Positions 51,167 through 59,523 of a stretch of 64,000 bases of DNA are shown here, piece by piece. The DNA is taken from contig NZ_SRLE01000005.1 of the NCBI RefSeq assembly GCF_004745945.1, forward strand, positions 1 through 64,000, written 5' to 3'. This stretch comes from Mangrovimicrobium sediminis (GTDB lineage Bacteria > Pseudomonadota > Gammaproteobacteria > Pseudomonadales > Halieaceae). Position 1 is the first letter of the stretch. Each line of letters starts with the position of its first letter. Below the pieces are notes generated by a model. It made no database searches and was not told the DNA's origin. It worked only from the letters and a program-made list of their open reading frames with translations. Both the position numbers and the translations under genes were made by a program.

Positions 51167-51788
51167 CCGCCGCGGTTTCGTCCAGGGTTCGCTGCTCGGC
51201 CCGATCGGCCTGATGCTGGCGGGCGCCCTGGCGCCGCACGCCGCCGCACTGGAGCACGCCACCGCGATGGAGAAAGAGAAAGCCATGACCGATCTACCGC
51301 CGCCCCCCGGCAACGATCCCAGCCAGGGCCAGATGCTGGCCAACCTGCGCCGCGCCAACGCCGTCGCCGGGCGCGCGCTGGAGGCCGGCCACCACCCCTT
51401 CGGCGCCGTGCTGGTGGCCGCCGACCACACCAGCGTGCTGCTCGAGCAGGGCAACCTCGATGTGGTCAACCACGCCGAGTCGACCCTGGCGCGGCTGGCC
51501 GCGGAGAAATTCAGTGCCGAGGAGCTGTGGGGCATGACCCTGTACACCACCGCCGAGCCCTGCGCCATGTGCGCCGGCACCCAATACTGGGCCAACATCG
51601 GCCGGCTGGTGTACGGCATTTCCGAGGCGCGCCTGCTGGAACTCACCGGCAGCAGCGACAAGAACCCGACCATGGACGTGCCCTGCCGTTACATCTTCGA
51701 GCACAGCCAGAAGGGTATTCGCGTGTGGGGGCCGTTCGCCGAGGTGGAGGAGGAGATCGTCGCCCTGCACCGGGATTTCTGGAGCTGA
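51156..51788 (+). CDS. Nucleoside/nucleobase deaminase with possible Tat signal
   Basis: A 210-residue protein with a cytidine/guanine-deaminase-type zinc site: NHAESTLARL (His-Ala-Glu) and EPCAMCAG (PCxxC). The C-terminal IFEHSQKGIRVWGPF is seen in guanine-deaminase-like relatives. The first 33 residues read RRGFVQGSLLGPIGLMLAG and look like a twin-arginine signal peptide, which would place the enzyme in the periplasm. An internal ATG at 51285 (MTDLPPPP) with GAGAAAGAG before it could instead give a cytoplasmic form. It overlaps the dioxygenase gene by 11 bases. Confidence 0.83.
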   Translation: MRPDRRGFVQGSLLGPIGLMLAGALAPHAAALEHATAMEKEKAMTDLPPPPGNDPSQGQMLANLRRANAVAGRALEAGHHPFGAVLVAADHTSVLLEQGNLDVVNHAESTLARLAAEKFSAEELWGMTLYTTAEPCAMCAGTQYWANIGRLVYGISEARLLELTGSSDKNPTMDVPCRYIFEHSQKGIRVWGPFAEVEEEIVALHRDFWS

Positions 51789-51834
51789 GCCCCGCCGTGC
51801 CGGCCATTGCAGCCATCACCGGGAGCGCTCGCCC

Positions 51835-53211
51835 TTGAGCGAAACACCTGGCGTCGCCGAATGGCGCGAGCCGCTGTACGGCTGGCAGGAAGTGCCGCCC
51901 TGGCCGACCGCCCTGCTGGCCGGCTTCCAGCACCTGCTCGCGGTGTTCGGCGGCATCGTCACCGCGCCGCTGATCATCGCCGCCGGCATGGGCCTGTCGG
52001 TGGCGGACACCAATTACCTGGTGACCTCCGCGCTGCTCATCTCCGGGCTGGCGACCATCGTGCAGATCTCCAGCTGGCGCGGTGTCGGCTCCGGCCTGCT
52101 CTCCATCCAGGGCACTAGTTTCACCTTTATCGGCGCCATCCTTTTCGCCTGGCATGCCCTGCCGGGCGAGTGGAGCGACCAGCAGCGGCTGGCGGCGATC
52201 TTCGGCTCCACGGCCGCCTGCTCGGTGTTGATGATGGGGCTGGGCCGCCAGCTGCATCGCCTGGGACGGGTGATCACGCCGGCTGTGACCGGCGCCACCG
52301 TGGTCCTGCTCGGGCTCACCCTGACCCTGACCACACTGCAGAACCTGCACCGGGTATACGGCGCGGCGGTCGCCGCCGGCGAGGCCTGGAAAGTGCTGTT
52401 ACTGGCCGGCACGGTGCTCGCGGTAACCATCGCCCTGGCCCTGTGGCGCAACCCCTGGTGCCGCATGTGCGCGGTCATGGGCGGCCTGGGCACCGGGCTG
52501 TTGCTGGCGCTGTTCCTCGGCGACGTGGATTTCTCCGCGCTGCGCGAGCTGCAGTGGGTGTTCGTGCCGGTGCCGCTGCGCTACGGCATGACCTTCGATC
52601 TTTCGGTGTTCCTCACCCTGATGCCGATTTTCCTGGTCACCGCGATGGAGTCCGTGGGCGACCTCACCGCGACCCAGGCGCTCAGCCGCCTGCCCACCAG
52701 CGGCCCCGCCTACTGGGCGCGCATCCGCGGCGGGGTGGTGGCGGACGCCTTCAATTCACTGGTGGCGGCGCTGTTCGCTACCTTCCCCAATACGACGTTC
52801 AGCCAGAACAACGGTGTCATCCGCCTCACCGGTATCGCCAGCCGCCATATCGGTTACGTGGTGGCGGGGCTGCTCATCCTGCTCGGCGCACTGCCGGTGG
52901 TGGCGGGGGTGTTCCAGGTGATTCCCACGCCGGTGATCTACGGCGCGACCCTGTTGATGTTCGCGCTGATCGCGCTGACCGGGGTGAATATCCTGCGCAG
53001 CGGCGCCCTCGACCGGCGCGGCTGGTGGGTGGCCGGCGGCGGTATTGCCGGCGGTTTACTGCTGAGCCAGTTGGCGGCGGTGCTGCCGCTGCCGGACCAG
53101 GCGCGGCTGCTGCTCGGCTTCCCGGTGTCCACCGGCGCCGCCTGCGCCATCTTGCTGGAATGGCTGTTGCCGCTGGCACGGACGCCGGAGGCTCAGCCCG
53201 CCGGCCGGTAG
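51835..53211 (+). CDS. NCS2-family uracil/xanthine permease
   Basis: A 458-residue, 14-helix nucleobase:cation symporter. LLAGFQHLLAVFGGIVTAPLI, SIQGTSFTFIGAI, MPIFLVTAMESVGDLTATQAL and PNTTFSQNNGVIRLTGIASR (each cited in part) are the classical NCS2 motifs of UraA/XanQ/UacT proteins. Q-N-N-G in the last motif is usual for purine (xanthine/urate) transporters. It starts at TTG with GGGAG nine bases upstream. It ends the DUF2165-dioxygenase-deaminase operon and converges on puuE. Confidence 0.92.
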   Translation: MSETPGVAEWREPLYGWQEVPPWPTALLAGFQHLLAVFGGIVTAPLIIAAGMGLSVADTNYLVTSALLISGLATIVQISSWRGVGSGLLSIQGTSFTFIGAILFAWHALPGEWSDQQRLAAIFGSTAACSVLMMGLGRQLHRLGRVITPAVTGATVVLLGLTLTLTTLQNLHRVYGAAVAAGEAWKVLLLAGTVLAVTIALALWRNPWCRMCAVMGGLGTGLLLALFLGDVDFSALRELQWVFVPVPLRYGMTFDLSVFLTLMPIFLVTAMESVGDLTATQALSRLPTSGPAYWARIRGGVVADAFNSLVAALFATFPNTTFSQNNGVIRLTGIASRHIGYVVAGLLILLGALPVVAGVFQVIPTPVIYGATLLMFALIALTGVNILRSGALDRRGWWVAGGGIAGGLLLSQLAAVLPLPDQARLLLGFPVSTGAACAILLEWLLPLARTPEAQPAGR

Positions 53212-54107
53212 TTGGTGTGCCAGTGCCGGGCGATATCGCTGCGCCGGCACACCCACACGTGCTCGTGAGCGAGGACGTACTCGACGAAGCGGCGCAGCGC
53301 GGCGAAGCGCGCCGGGCGCCCGACCAGGCGGCAGTGCAGGCCGATGTTGAGTAGTCGCGGGGCGCTCTCGCCCTCGGCGTAGAGCACGTCGAAGGCGTCC
53401 TTGAGATAAGTGAAGAACTGCTCGCCGCAGTTGAAGCCCTGGGGACTGGCGAAGCGCATGTCGTTGGTGTCCAGAGTGTAGGGGATGACCAGGTGCGGGC
53501 CCTCCGGTCCGTCCACCCAGTAGGGCAGGTCGTCGGCGTAGGAGTCCGAGTCGTAGAGGAAGCCGCCCTCGGCCAGCACCAGGCGGCGCGTATTGGGACT
53601 GTCGCGGCCGGTATACCAGCCCAGCGGGCGCGCGCCGGTGAGTTCGGTGTGCAGGGCGATAGCCTCGCGGATATGTTCGCGCTCGGTGGCCTCCGGCATG
53701 TCCTGGTAGCTGATCCAGCGCAGGCCGTGGCAGGCGATCTCCCAGTCCGCCTCGCGCATGGCGGCCACCGCCTCCGGGTTGCGCGCCAGGGCCATGCTCA
53801 CGCCGAACACGGTTACCGGTAACTCGAGCCCGGTGAACAGCCGGTGCAGGCGCCAGAAGCCGGCGCGGCTGCCGTACTCGTAGAGCGACTCCATGCTCAT
53901 GTGGCGGTCGGGGAAGGCGGCGGCGCCGATGATCTCGGAGAGAAAGGTCTCCGAAGCGGGGTCGCCGTGCAGCACGCAGTTCTCGCCGCCCTCCTCGTAG
54001 TTGACGACGAACTGCACGGCGATGCGTGCATCGCCCGGCAGCGCGAAGCGCGGCACCTCGCGGCCGTAGCCGAGCATGTCGCGGGGATAGGGGTCGGTCG
54101 GCTGCAC
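53193..54107 (-). CDS. PuuE-type allantoinase
   Basis: A 304-residue polysaccharide-deacetylase-fold enzyme. YPRDMLGYGREVPRFALPGDARIAVQFVVNYEEGGENC (cited in part) is the PuuE start, followed by EYGSRAGFWRLHRLF, EIACHGLRWI and GWYTGRDSPNTRRL. PuuE opens allantoin to allantoate. The GTG at 54107 (VQPTDPYPRD) has a GGGAG ribosome-binding site and gives the family length; the upstream extension is not protein-like. A sigma-54 element lies 43-58 bases upstream. The 3' end overlaps the permease by 19 bases. Confidence 0.93.
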   Translation of the reverse strand: MQPTDPYPRDMLGYGREVPRFALPGDARIAVQFVVNYEEGGENCVLHGDPASETFLSEIIGAAAFPDRHMSMESLYEYGSRAGFWRLHRLFTGLELPVTVFGVSMALARNPEAVAAMREADWEIACHGLRWISYQDMPEATEREHIREAIALHTELTGARPLGWYTGRDSPNTRRLVLAEGGFLYDSDSYADDLPYWVDGPEGPHLVIPYTLDTNDMRFASPQGFNCGEQFFTYLKDAFDVLYAEGESAPRLLNIGLHCRLVGRPARFAALRRFVEYVLAHEHVWVCRRSDIARHWHTNYRPAG

Positions 54108-54149
54108 AGTGGTCTCCCTGGGTCTGGCCTCGGTTGTGGCTTGTGGCAC

Positions 54150-54165
54150 AGCAAGGAGCGTACCA
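54150..54165 (-). promoter_or_regulatory. Sigma-54 promoter of puuE
   Basis: The minus strand reads TGGTACGCTCCTTGCT, one change (T for C) from TGGCACG-N4-TTGCW. The predicted start is near 54138, about 31 bases before the GTG start of puuE. The -12 half CTCCTTGCT is almost the same as in the FAD-oxidase promoter. Confidence 0.68.
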
Positions 54166-54264
54166 CGCCGCGGACGCGGTGCAGCCGGTGGTGGAATGGT
54201 CGGCAAGCGCGGGCGCCGATGCACTGTTGTCGAGCGGCGTGTGCGGGCGGCGCACCAGTCTGGA

Positions 54265-54294
54265 TCAAAACCTGTCCAGTTGGACAAGATTTGA
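54265..54294. promoter_or_regulatory. Operator-like inverted repeat shared by two sigma-54 promoters
   Basis: Core TGTCCA-GT-TGGACA (54273-54286) extends to 14-base arms with two mismatches (TCAAAACCTGTCCA and its partner). It is centred about 120 bases upstream of the plus start and about 140 bases upstream of the minus start, the usual range for an enhancer-binding regulator. The sequence is also of the kind bound by FadR/GntR-type repressors. Confidence 0.5.
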
Positions 54295-54374
54295 AAGGGG
54301 CGATACGGCATGCCGGGCGTGCCTGTGCCCGCCATGACCGTGCAGCTACTGTAACACGTGCACAAAAGGTTTCG

Positions 54375-54390
54375 TGGCACGGTTATTGCT
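54375..54390 (+). promoter_or_regulatory. Sigma-54 promoter of the TtpC/ExbBD/TonB operon
   Basis: TGGCACGGTTATTGCT matches TGGCACG-N4-TTGCW at every defined position, the best RpoN-type site in the window. The predicted start near 54401 leaves a leader of about 80 bases before the DUF3450 gene. Confidence 0.82.
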
Positions 54391-54482
54391 GAACCTCACG
54401 GCATTAGTCACTTCGCCAGTGCCGGGACGGCCGCCCGACCTTGTACTGAGCGTTCAATTTTTGAGTCAGGAGTTGCAGCACA

Positions 54483-55244
54483 ATGCACCAAGCGAATTCC
54501 CTTCGTCACCTGGCCTTGCTGTTGTCACTGGCGTTCCCACTCGGGGCGCTGGCACAGGAGGCCGCCATCGAGACCCAGGTCAAGACCGACAGCGCGGCGG
54601 CCGCCAGCCAGGACCGGATCGACAAGCTCGACGAGCAGGCTGCCACCTCGCTGCAGGCCTACCGCGTCGCCACCCAGCGCGCCGAGAGCCTGTCCATCTA
54701 TAACCAGCAGTTGCAGAAGCTGATTAACTCCCAGGAGGCCGAGATCGCCTCCATCACCCGGCAGACCGAAGAGATCGAGGGCATCGAGACCGGCGCCCTG
54801 CCGTTCATGATCGAAATGACCGACACCCTGGAGAGCATCGTCGAGGCCGACGTGCCCTTCCTGCGCGACGAGCGCATCGAGCGCATCGAAAGCCTGCGCG
54901 GCATGATCGACCGCGCCGACGTGACCGCCGGCGAGAAATACCGCCGCATCATGGAGGCCTACACCATCGAGGCCGACTACGGCCGCACCATCGAGGCCTA
55001 CCGCGGTGAGCTGAATTCCAGCGGCGATGTGCGCTCGGTGGACTTCCTGCGTATCGGCCGCGTCGGCCTGTACTACCAGACCCTGGACGGTTCCGAGAGC
55101 GGCCGCTGGAACAGCCAGCGCGGCAGCTGGGAAGTGCTGGACGGCAGCTACCGCCGCTCCGTACGCGACGGCCTGCGCGTGGCGCGCAAACAGGCGCCGC
55201 CGAGCCTGCTGAGACTGCCGATCAACAGCGCGGAGGGCGCGTAA
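54483..55244 (+). CDS. DUF3450 protein of the TtpC-type TonB system
   Basis: A 253-residue periplasmic protein. A signal peptide (about 1-24, ending ALAQ) is followed by a long coiled coil (about 30-110: AASQDRIDKLDEQAATSLQAYR, SQEAEIASITRQTEEIEGIE, cited in part). The DUF3450 core LPFMIEMTDTLESIVEADVPF follows, then LRIGRVGLYYQTLDG. DUF3450 genes lie directly before the long ExbB homologue in marine proteobacterial TonB operons. Its stop shares one base with the next start (TAATG). Confidence 0.9.
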   Translation: MHQANSLRHLALLLSLAFPLGALAQEAAIETQVKTDSAAAASQDRIDKLDEQAATSLQAYRVATQRAESLSIYNQQLQKLINSQEAEIASITRQTEEIEGIETGALPFMIEMTDTLESIVEADVPFLRDERIERIESLRGMIDRADVTAGEKYRRIMEAYTIEADYGRTIEAYRGELNSSGDVRSVDFLRIGRVGLYYQTLDGSESGRWNSQRGSWEVLDGSYRRSVRDGLRVARKQAPPSLLRLPINSAEGA

Positions 55245-56641
55245 TGACTCTTATCCAAAAACCGTTCGCCGGCACCCGTAAACTGCTGGCCGGACTGGCC
55301 ATCGCCGTCACCGCCTCCGCTGTGTCCCTGCCCGTCGCGGCCCAGGGCAGCCAGGAATTGCTGGACCTGTTGAAGAAGGTCGAGAACAACCAGACCGAGG
55401 AAGCCAAGCGCAACCGCGAGCGCGAGGCCAAGTTCAAGGCCGCCGCCAGCGAGCAGGTAACCCTGCAGCGCCAGGCCGAGGCCGAAGTCGCAAAGCAGGA
55501 AGCCCTGCGCGATGAACTCAAGGCGAAGTTCGACGAGAACGAGATCGCCCTGGCCGAACTGCAGGCCACCCTGGACCGCCGTACCGGCGACCTCGGCGAA
55601 CTGTTCGGCGTGTTCCGCCAGATGGCGGACGACACCCAGACCGCCCTTTACGATTCACTGATCACCGTCGAGTACCCGGAGCGCAAGCCGGTGGCGGACG
55701 AACTGGCCAAGAGCGAGGACGTGCCCACCATTCCGCAGATGCGCGCCCTGTGGGAGCTGCTGCTGCAGGAGATCGCCCACTCCGGCGAGGTCAGCAAGTT
55801 TGAGTCTTCCATTGTCGAGCCCAGCGGCGAGAACTACACCGCCGAGGTCACCCGTGTCGGCACCTTCAACATGGTCAGCGGCGACAAGTACCTGAACTTC
55901 ATCTCCGACAGCGACCAGGTGGTGGAACTGCCGCGCCAGCCCCAGGGCTACGTGCGCAAGACCGCCGCTGAACTGTCCTCCGCGGGCCCGGGCCAGGAAG
56001 TCGGCTTCTACCTCGATCCCTCGCGCGGCGCGCTGCTCGGCCTGCTGGTGCAGTCGCCGAGCCTGATGGAGCGCGTGGAGCAGGGCAAGACCGTGGGCTA
56101 CGCGATTATCGTGGTGGGCATCATCGGCCTCGCCATCGTGCTGGTGCGGCTGCTCGCGCTGTCGCGCACCCAGGCGCGCATCCGCGCCCAGCTCAAGGAT
56201 ATGGACCACTACAACAACGACAACCCGCTGGGTCGCATTCTCAACGTGTACTACGAGAACAAGCACCTGGACCTGGAGACCATCAAGCGCAAGCTGGATG
56301 AAGTGGTGTTCCGCGATGTCTCGGAAATCCGCAAGGGCCTGCCCATCGTGAAGGTATTGGCCGCGGTGGCGCCGCTGATGGGCCTGCTGGGTACGGTGAC
56401 CGGTATGATCGGCACCTTCCAGGCGATCACCCTGTTCGGCACCGGCGATCCCAAGCTGATGGCCGGCGGTATCTCCCAGGCGCTGATCACCACGGTACTC
56501 GGCCTGGTCGCCGCTATCCCGCTGCTGCTCAGCCACAGCATCCTGTCCAGCCGCGTCACCGCCATGAGCAAGGTGATCGGCGAGCAGTCCGCGGCGCTGA
56601 TGGCACAGAAAGCCGAAGCGGACGCGCAGCTCAAGGCCTGA
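55244..56641 (+). CDS. TtpC-type long MotA/TolQ/ExbB protein
   Basis: A 465-residue protein. A signal-like N-terminus (about 8-33) and a coiled coil (about 35-110) lead to a periplasmic domain, a first membrane helix (about 280-300, GYAIIVVGIIGLAIVLVRLL) and the ExbB-type proton-channel domain (about 360-450: LPIVKVLAAVAPLMGLLGTV, GTFQAITLFGTGDPKLMAGG). The layout matches TtpC of the Vibrio TonB2 system, a fourth component needed for that energy-transducing complex. Coupled to DUF3450 and to exbB. Confidence 0.9.
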   Translation: MTLIQKPFAGTRKLLAGLAIAVTASAVSLPVAAQGSQELLDLLKKVENNQTEEAKRNREREAKFKAAASEQVTLQRQAEAEVAKQEALRDELKAKFDENEIALAELQATLDRRTGDLGELFGVFRQMADDTQTALYDSLITVEYPERKPVADELAKSEDVPTIPQMRALWELLLQEIAHSGEVSKFESSIVEPSGENYTAEVTRVGTFNMVSGDKYLNFISDSDQVVELPRQPQGYVRKTAAELSSAGPGQEVGFYLDPSRGALLGLLVQSPSLMERVEQGKTVGYAIIVVGIIGLAIVLVRLLALSRTQARIRAQLKDMDHYNNDNPLGRILNVYYENKHLDLETIKRKLDEVVFRDVSEIRKGLPIVKVLAAVAPLMGLLGTVTGMIGTFQAITLFGTGDPKLMAGGISQALITTVLGLVAAIPLLLSHSILSSRVTAMSKVIGEQSAALMAQKAEADAQLKA

Positions 56642-56645
56642 TTCC

Positions 56646-57179
56646 ATGTTCGAGATTGTCAGTTCATTCCGCGATTTCCTGGATAAGGGCGGCGACGTAC
56701 TGTACGCCATCCTGCTGCTCTCCATCTGGTTGTGGTGGCTCATCCTGGAGCGCTTCTGGTACTACTTCCGCGAGCACGACGGCGAGGTGGCCCAGGCCCT
56801 GGCCAGCTGGGACGAACGCGCGGACCAGCGCTCCTGGCTGGCGCTCACCCAGCGCCGCGGCATGATCTCCGAGGTGGAAGTGAAAATGCTGCGCAACCTC
56901 GGCCTGATCCCCGCGCTGATTGCCCTGCTGCCGATGTTCGGCCTGCTCGGTACCGTGACCGGCATGATCCAGGTGTTCGACGTCATGGCCTTCATGGGTT
57001 CGGGCAACCCGCGCGCCATGGCCGACGGCGTCAGCGCCGCCACCATCCCGACCATGGCCGGCATGGTCGTGGCCCTTATTGCAATCCCCTTCGCCTCGCA
57101 ACTGGACCGGCGCTACCGCCGGGAAAAACAGCGCCTGGCGGAAACATTGAAAATTGCTGACCAGGAGGTCACCGCATGA
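56646..57179 (+). CDS. ExbB-type proton channel protein
   Basis: A 177-residue inner-membrane protein with three helices. The MotA/TolQ/ExbB core is MLRNLGLIPALIALLPMFGLLGTVTGMIQVF and GVSAATIPTMAGMVVALIAIPFA (cited in part). With ExbD it forms the proton-driven motor that energises TonB. It is the short ExbB2 type found after ttpC. Its end overlaps the exbD start by four bases. Confidence 0.93.
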   Translation: MFEIVSSFRDFLDKGGDVLYAILLLSIWLWWLILERFWYYFREHDGEVAQALASWDERADQRSWLALTQRRGMISEVEVKMLRNLGLIPALIALLPMFGLLGTVTGMIQVFDVMAFMGSGNPRAMADGVSAATIPTMAGMVVALIAIPFASQLDRRYRREKQRLAETLKIADQEVTA

Positions 57180-57586
57180 GCGACTCCATTGATTCCATGC
57201 TGCTGGAGGAAGAAGAGAGCCAGATCGACCTGACGCCGATGCTGGACGTCGTGTTCATCATGCTGATCTTCTTCATCGTCACCTCCACCTTCGTCAAGGA
57301 GGCGGGTGTGGACGTCAGCCGGCCCAACGCGGACACCGCGGTGGTGACCGAGTCCAACAGCATCCAGATCGGCATTACCGCCGCCAACCAGATCTTCATG
57401 GACAAGCGCCAGGTGGACAAGCGCGCGGTGCGCGCCAACGTCGAGCGCGGCCTCGCCGAGAACCCGGGCGCGGCGGTGATCATCGTCGCCGACGCCGAAT
57501 CCAAGACCGAGACCCTGATCGAGGTGATGGACCAGGCGCGGCTGGCCGGCGCGGAAAGCGTTTCAGTGGCGGCGGACGAGGGCTGA
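57176..57586 (+). CDS. ExbD/TolR-type protein
   Basis: A 136-residue protein with one membrane helix (about 22-42). The proton-carrying aspartate is in DLTPMLDVVFIMLIFFIV. The periplasmic C-terminus (AAVIIVADAESKTETLIEVMDQARLAGAE) is the ExbD dimer domain. The ribosome-binding site AGGAGG lies inside the end of exbB. It lies three bases before tonB. Confidence 0.94.
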   Translation: MSDSIDSMLLEEEESQIDLTPMLDVVFIMLIFFIVTSTFVKEAGVDVSRPNADTAVVTESNSIQIGITAANQIFMDKRQVDKRAVRANVERGLAENPGAAVIIVADAESKTETLIEVMDQARLAGAESVSVAADEG

Positions 57587-57589
57587 TAC

Positions 57590-58225
57590 GTGCAGGCAGT
57601 ACTGAAACCGGCGGCGACCTTCGCGCTGGCCTGCGTCGTAGGCCTGTCGCTGTTCGTGTTGATGCAGGTGATGATCCGCGCCGACGCCATCCTGGAAAAG
57701 CCCGATGGCGAGCGCGCCTACCTCAACTTCGTGCGCGTGGACCAGAGTGAGGAGACGCGCACCAAGGAGCGCAAGCTGAACGAACCGCCGCCGCCCGAGG
57801 CGCCGCCGGAGACGCCGCAGCTGAGCTCGGACATGACCAACGTCAACCCGAACCTGAGCATGAACATGCCGACCATCGGCATCCCGATCAACTCCGGCGA
57901 CGGTCCATACCTCGGCGCGCTGCAGCAGGGCCAGGGCCTGGCCGGCTTCGACACCGACGTCATCCCGGTGGTGCGCACCTCGCCGGTGTACCCGCGCGGC
58001 GCCAAGCAGGCGCGCATCCAGGGCTACGTGACGCTGGCGGTGACCATTCGCCCGGACGGCACGGTGGAGGGCGCCGAGGTGATCGAGTCCGATCCGCCGC
58101 GGCTGTTTGACCAGTCGGCGCTGGACGCCATCAAACGCTGGAAATTCCGGCCCAAGATCGTCGACGGTAACCCGGTCGCGCAGCGGGCCAAGCAGACTAT
58201 CGAATTCAAACTGGGGGGAGGCTGA
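57590..58225 (+). CDS. TonB energy transducer
   Basis: A 211-residue protein: an N-terminal membrane anchor (about 5-30), a short proline-rich stretch (EPPPPEAPPETPQ) and a TonB C-terminal domain with VVRTSPVYPRGAKQARIQGYV and ALDAIKRWKFRP. The short periplasmic spacer is typical of TonB2-type proteins. It starts at GTG. It links the proton motor to outer-membrane receptors; the receptor at 37808-40318, also behind a sigma-54 promoter, is a likely client. Confidence 0.94.
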   Translation: MQAVLKPAATFALACVVGLSLFVLMQVMIRADAILEKPDGERAYLNFVRVDQSEETRTKERKLNEPPPPEAPPETPQLSSDMTNVNPNLSMNMPTIGIPINSGDGPYLGALQQGQGLAGFDTDVIPVVRTSPVYPRGAKQARIQGYVTLAVTIRPDGTVEGAEVIESDPPRLFDQSALDAIKRWKFRPKIVDGNPVAQRAKQTIEFKLGGG

Positions 58226-59469
58226 TGCGGCGCCTGCAACGGGGGTTAGGCAAAGCGGGGATCGTGCTCGCGCTGGTGCTCGGCGTGGGGGCGCCGGCAC
58301 TGGCGGGGCCGAGCTCGGTCAGCACCAAGACTTACAAGGAACTCACTGAAATCCAGGAAGTGATGGCGGCGGGGGATACGCGCGGTGCCGTTACGCGCCT
58401 GGAAACGCTGCTCGGCGAGGTCGAGGCGGACAGCCTGGACCAGGCGCTGACCCTGCAGACCCTGGGTTACGTGGAGATGTCGCGGGAGGACTTTCCCAAG
58501 GCCATCGACTACCTGAAGCGCGCCCTGGGCACCGAGCGCCTGCCGCAGAACGTGGTGTATAACGTCGGCTACATGGTCGCACAGCTGCACGCCGCGCTCG
58601 GCCAGTTCGACGAGGCGCTGAGCTTCGCCGAGGACTGGTTCAAGCAGCTCGAGGCGCCCAAGCCCGACCAGTACATGTTCATGGCCAACATCTACGCCCA
58701 GGTGAAGCGCTACGCCGAGTCCGCGCCCTACGCGGAGAAGGCGGTGGCGGCCACCGACAAGCCGCGCGAGGCATGGTATCAGCTGCTCACCGCGGACTAC
58801 TTCGAACTGAAGAAATACCCGGAGGCCACGCGCACGCTGCAGCGCATGGTCAAGCTGTGGCCGGACAAGGGCGCCTACTGGGAGCAGCTGGCCAGCGTGT
58901 ACATGGTGCAGGACGATCGCAACCACGCCCTGGCCACGCTGAAGATCGCCTTCGACCTCAACGTGCTGGAAAAAGAGAGCACGGTGAAGTCGCTGATCCA
59001 GCTGTGCGTGATGCGCGGCATCCCCGAGCACGGCGGCCGCCTGTTGCAGGCGGCGATGGAGCAGGAACTGCTGCCGCGCGACGAGACCTACATGGAAATG
59101 CTCGCCCAGGCCTGGGTGGAGGCCCGCGAGCGCGAACGCGCGGTGGCCGCCTACAGCGAGATCGGCGAGACCTTCAACAGCGGTGAGGCCTGGATGAAGG
59201 TCGCCAATATCCACGTCGACGCGACCCAGTGGGCGCAGGCGGAAGCGGCGGTGGCCAAGGCCCTGCGCGCGCAGCTGGACGATGACGACAAGGGCAAGGC
59301 CTACCTGCTGCTGGGTATCGCCAAGGTCGAGCAGGGCGAGTTCAAGTCCGGCAAGGACGCGCTGCGCAAGGCGCGTACCTTCAAGAAGACCGAGCGCAGC
59401 GCGGGCAACTGGATGAATTACGCCGACGAGATGAAGCGCCAGTCCGACTGGCTGGCGGCGAATCGCTGA
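58225..59469 (+). CDS. TPR protein of the TonB2-type operon
   Basis: A 414-residue secreted or membrane-anchored protein. A signal peptide (about 10-32, ending PALAG) is followed by tetratricopeptide repeats through the whole length (for example ALTLQTLGYVEMSREDFPKAIDYLKRAL, cited in part, and AYLLLGIAKVEQGEFKSGKDALRKAR). Such TPR genes regularly end TtpC-ExbB-ExbD-TonB operons; in Vibrio they help TonB2-dependent transport. Starts at ATG with GGGAGG and shares one base with the tonB stop. Confidence 0.88.
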   Translation: MRRLQRGLGKAGIVLALVLGVGAPALAGPSSVSTKTYKELTEIQEVMAAGDTRGAVTRLETLLGEVEADSLDQALTLQTLGYVEMSREDFPKAIDYLKRALGTERLPQNVVYNVGYMVAQLHAALGQFDEALSFAEDWFKQLEAPKPDQYMFMANIYAQVKRYAESAPYAEKAVAATDKPREAWYQLLTADYFELKKYPEATRTLQRMVKLWPDKGAYWEQLASVYMVQDDRNHALATLKIAFDLNVLEKESTVKSLIQLCVMRGIPEHGGRLLQAAMEQELLPRDETYMEMLAQAWVEARERERAVAAYSEIGETFNSGEAWMKVANIHVDATQWAQAEAAVAKALRAQLDDDDKGKAYLLLGIAKVEQGEFKSGKDALRKARTFKKTERSAGNWMNYADEMKRQSDWLAANR

Positions 59470-59523
59470 CCCGGCAGCGGCTATACTTCTCCTCCCGATT
59501 CACTGACGCAGGCGGCATCAACC

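Larger units (their letters stand above)
54108..54482. other. Divergent regulatory region, puuE and TonB operon
   Basis: A 375-base gap without a gene. It holds two divergent sigma-54 promoters (54150-54165 minus, 54375-54390 plus), a long inverted repeat between them (54265-54294), an overlapping partial NtrC-type match (54251-54267) and a weaker dyad GCAC-N7-GAGC at 54221-54235. Confidence 0.65.

Noticed and set aside
54221-54235. A third NtrC-like dyad, GCAC-N7-GAGC
   Set aside because: One arm has a mismatch and other consensus positions fail, so it is not distinguishable from chance.
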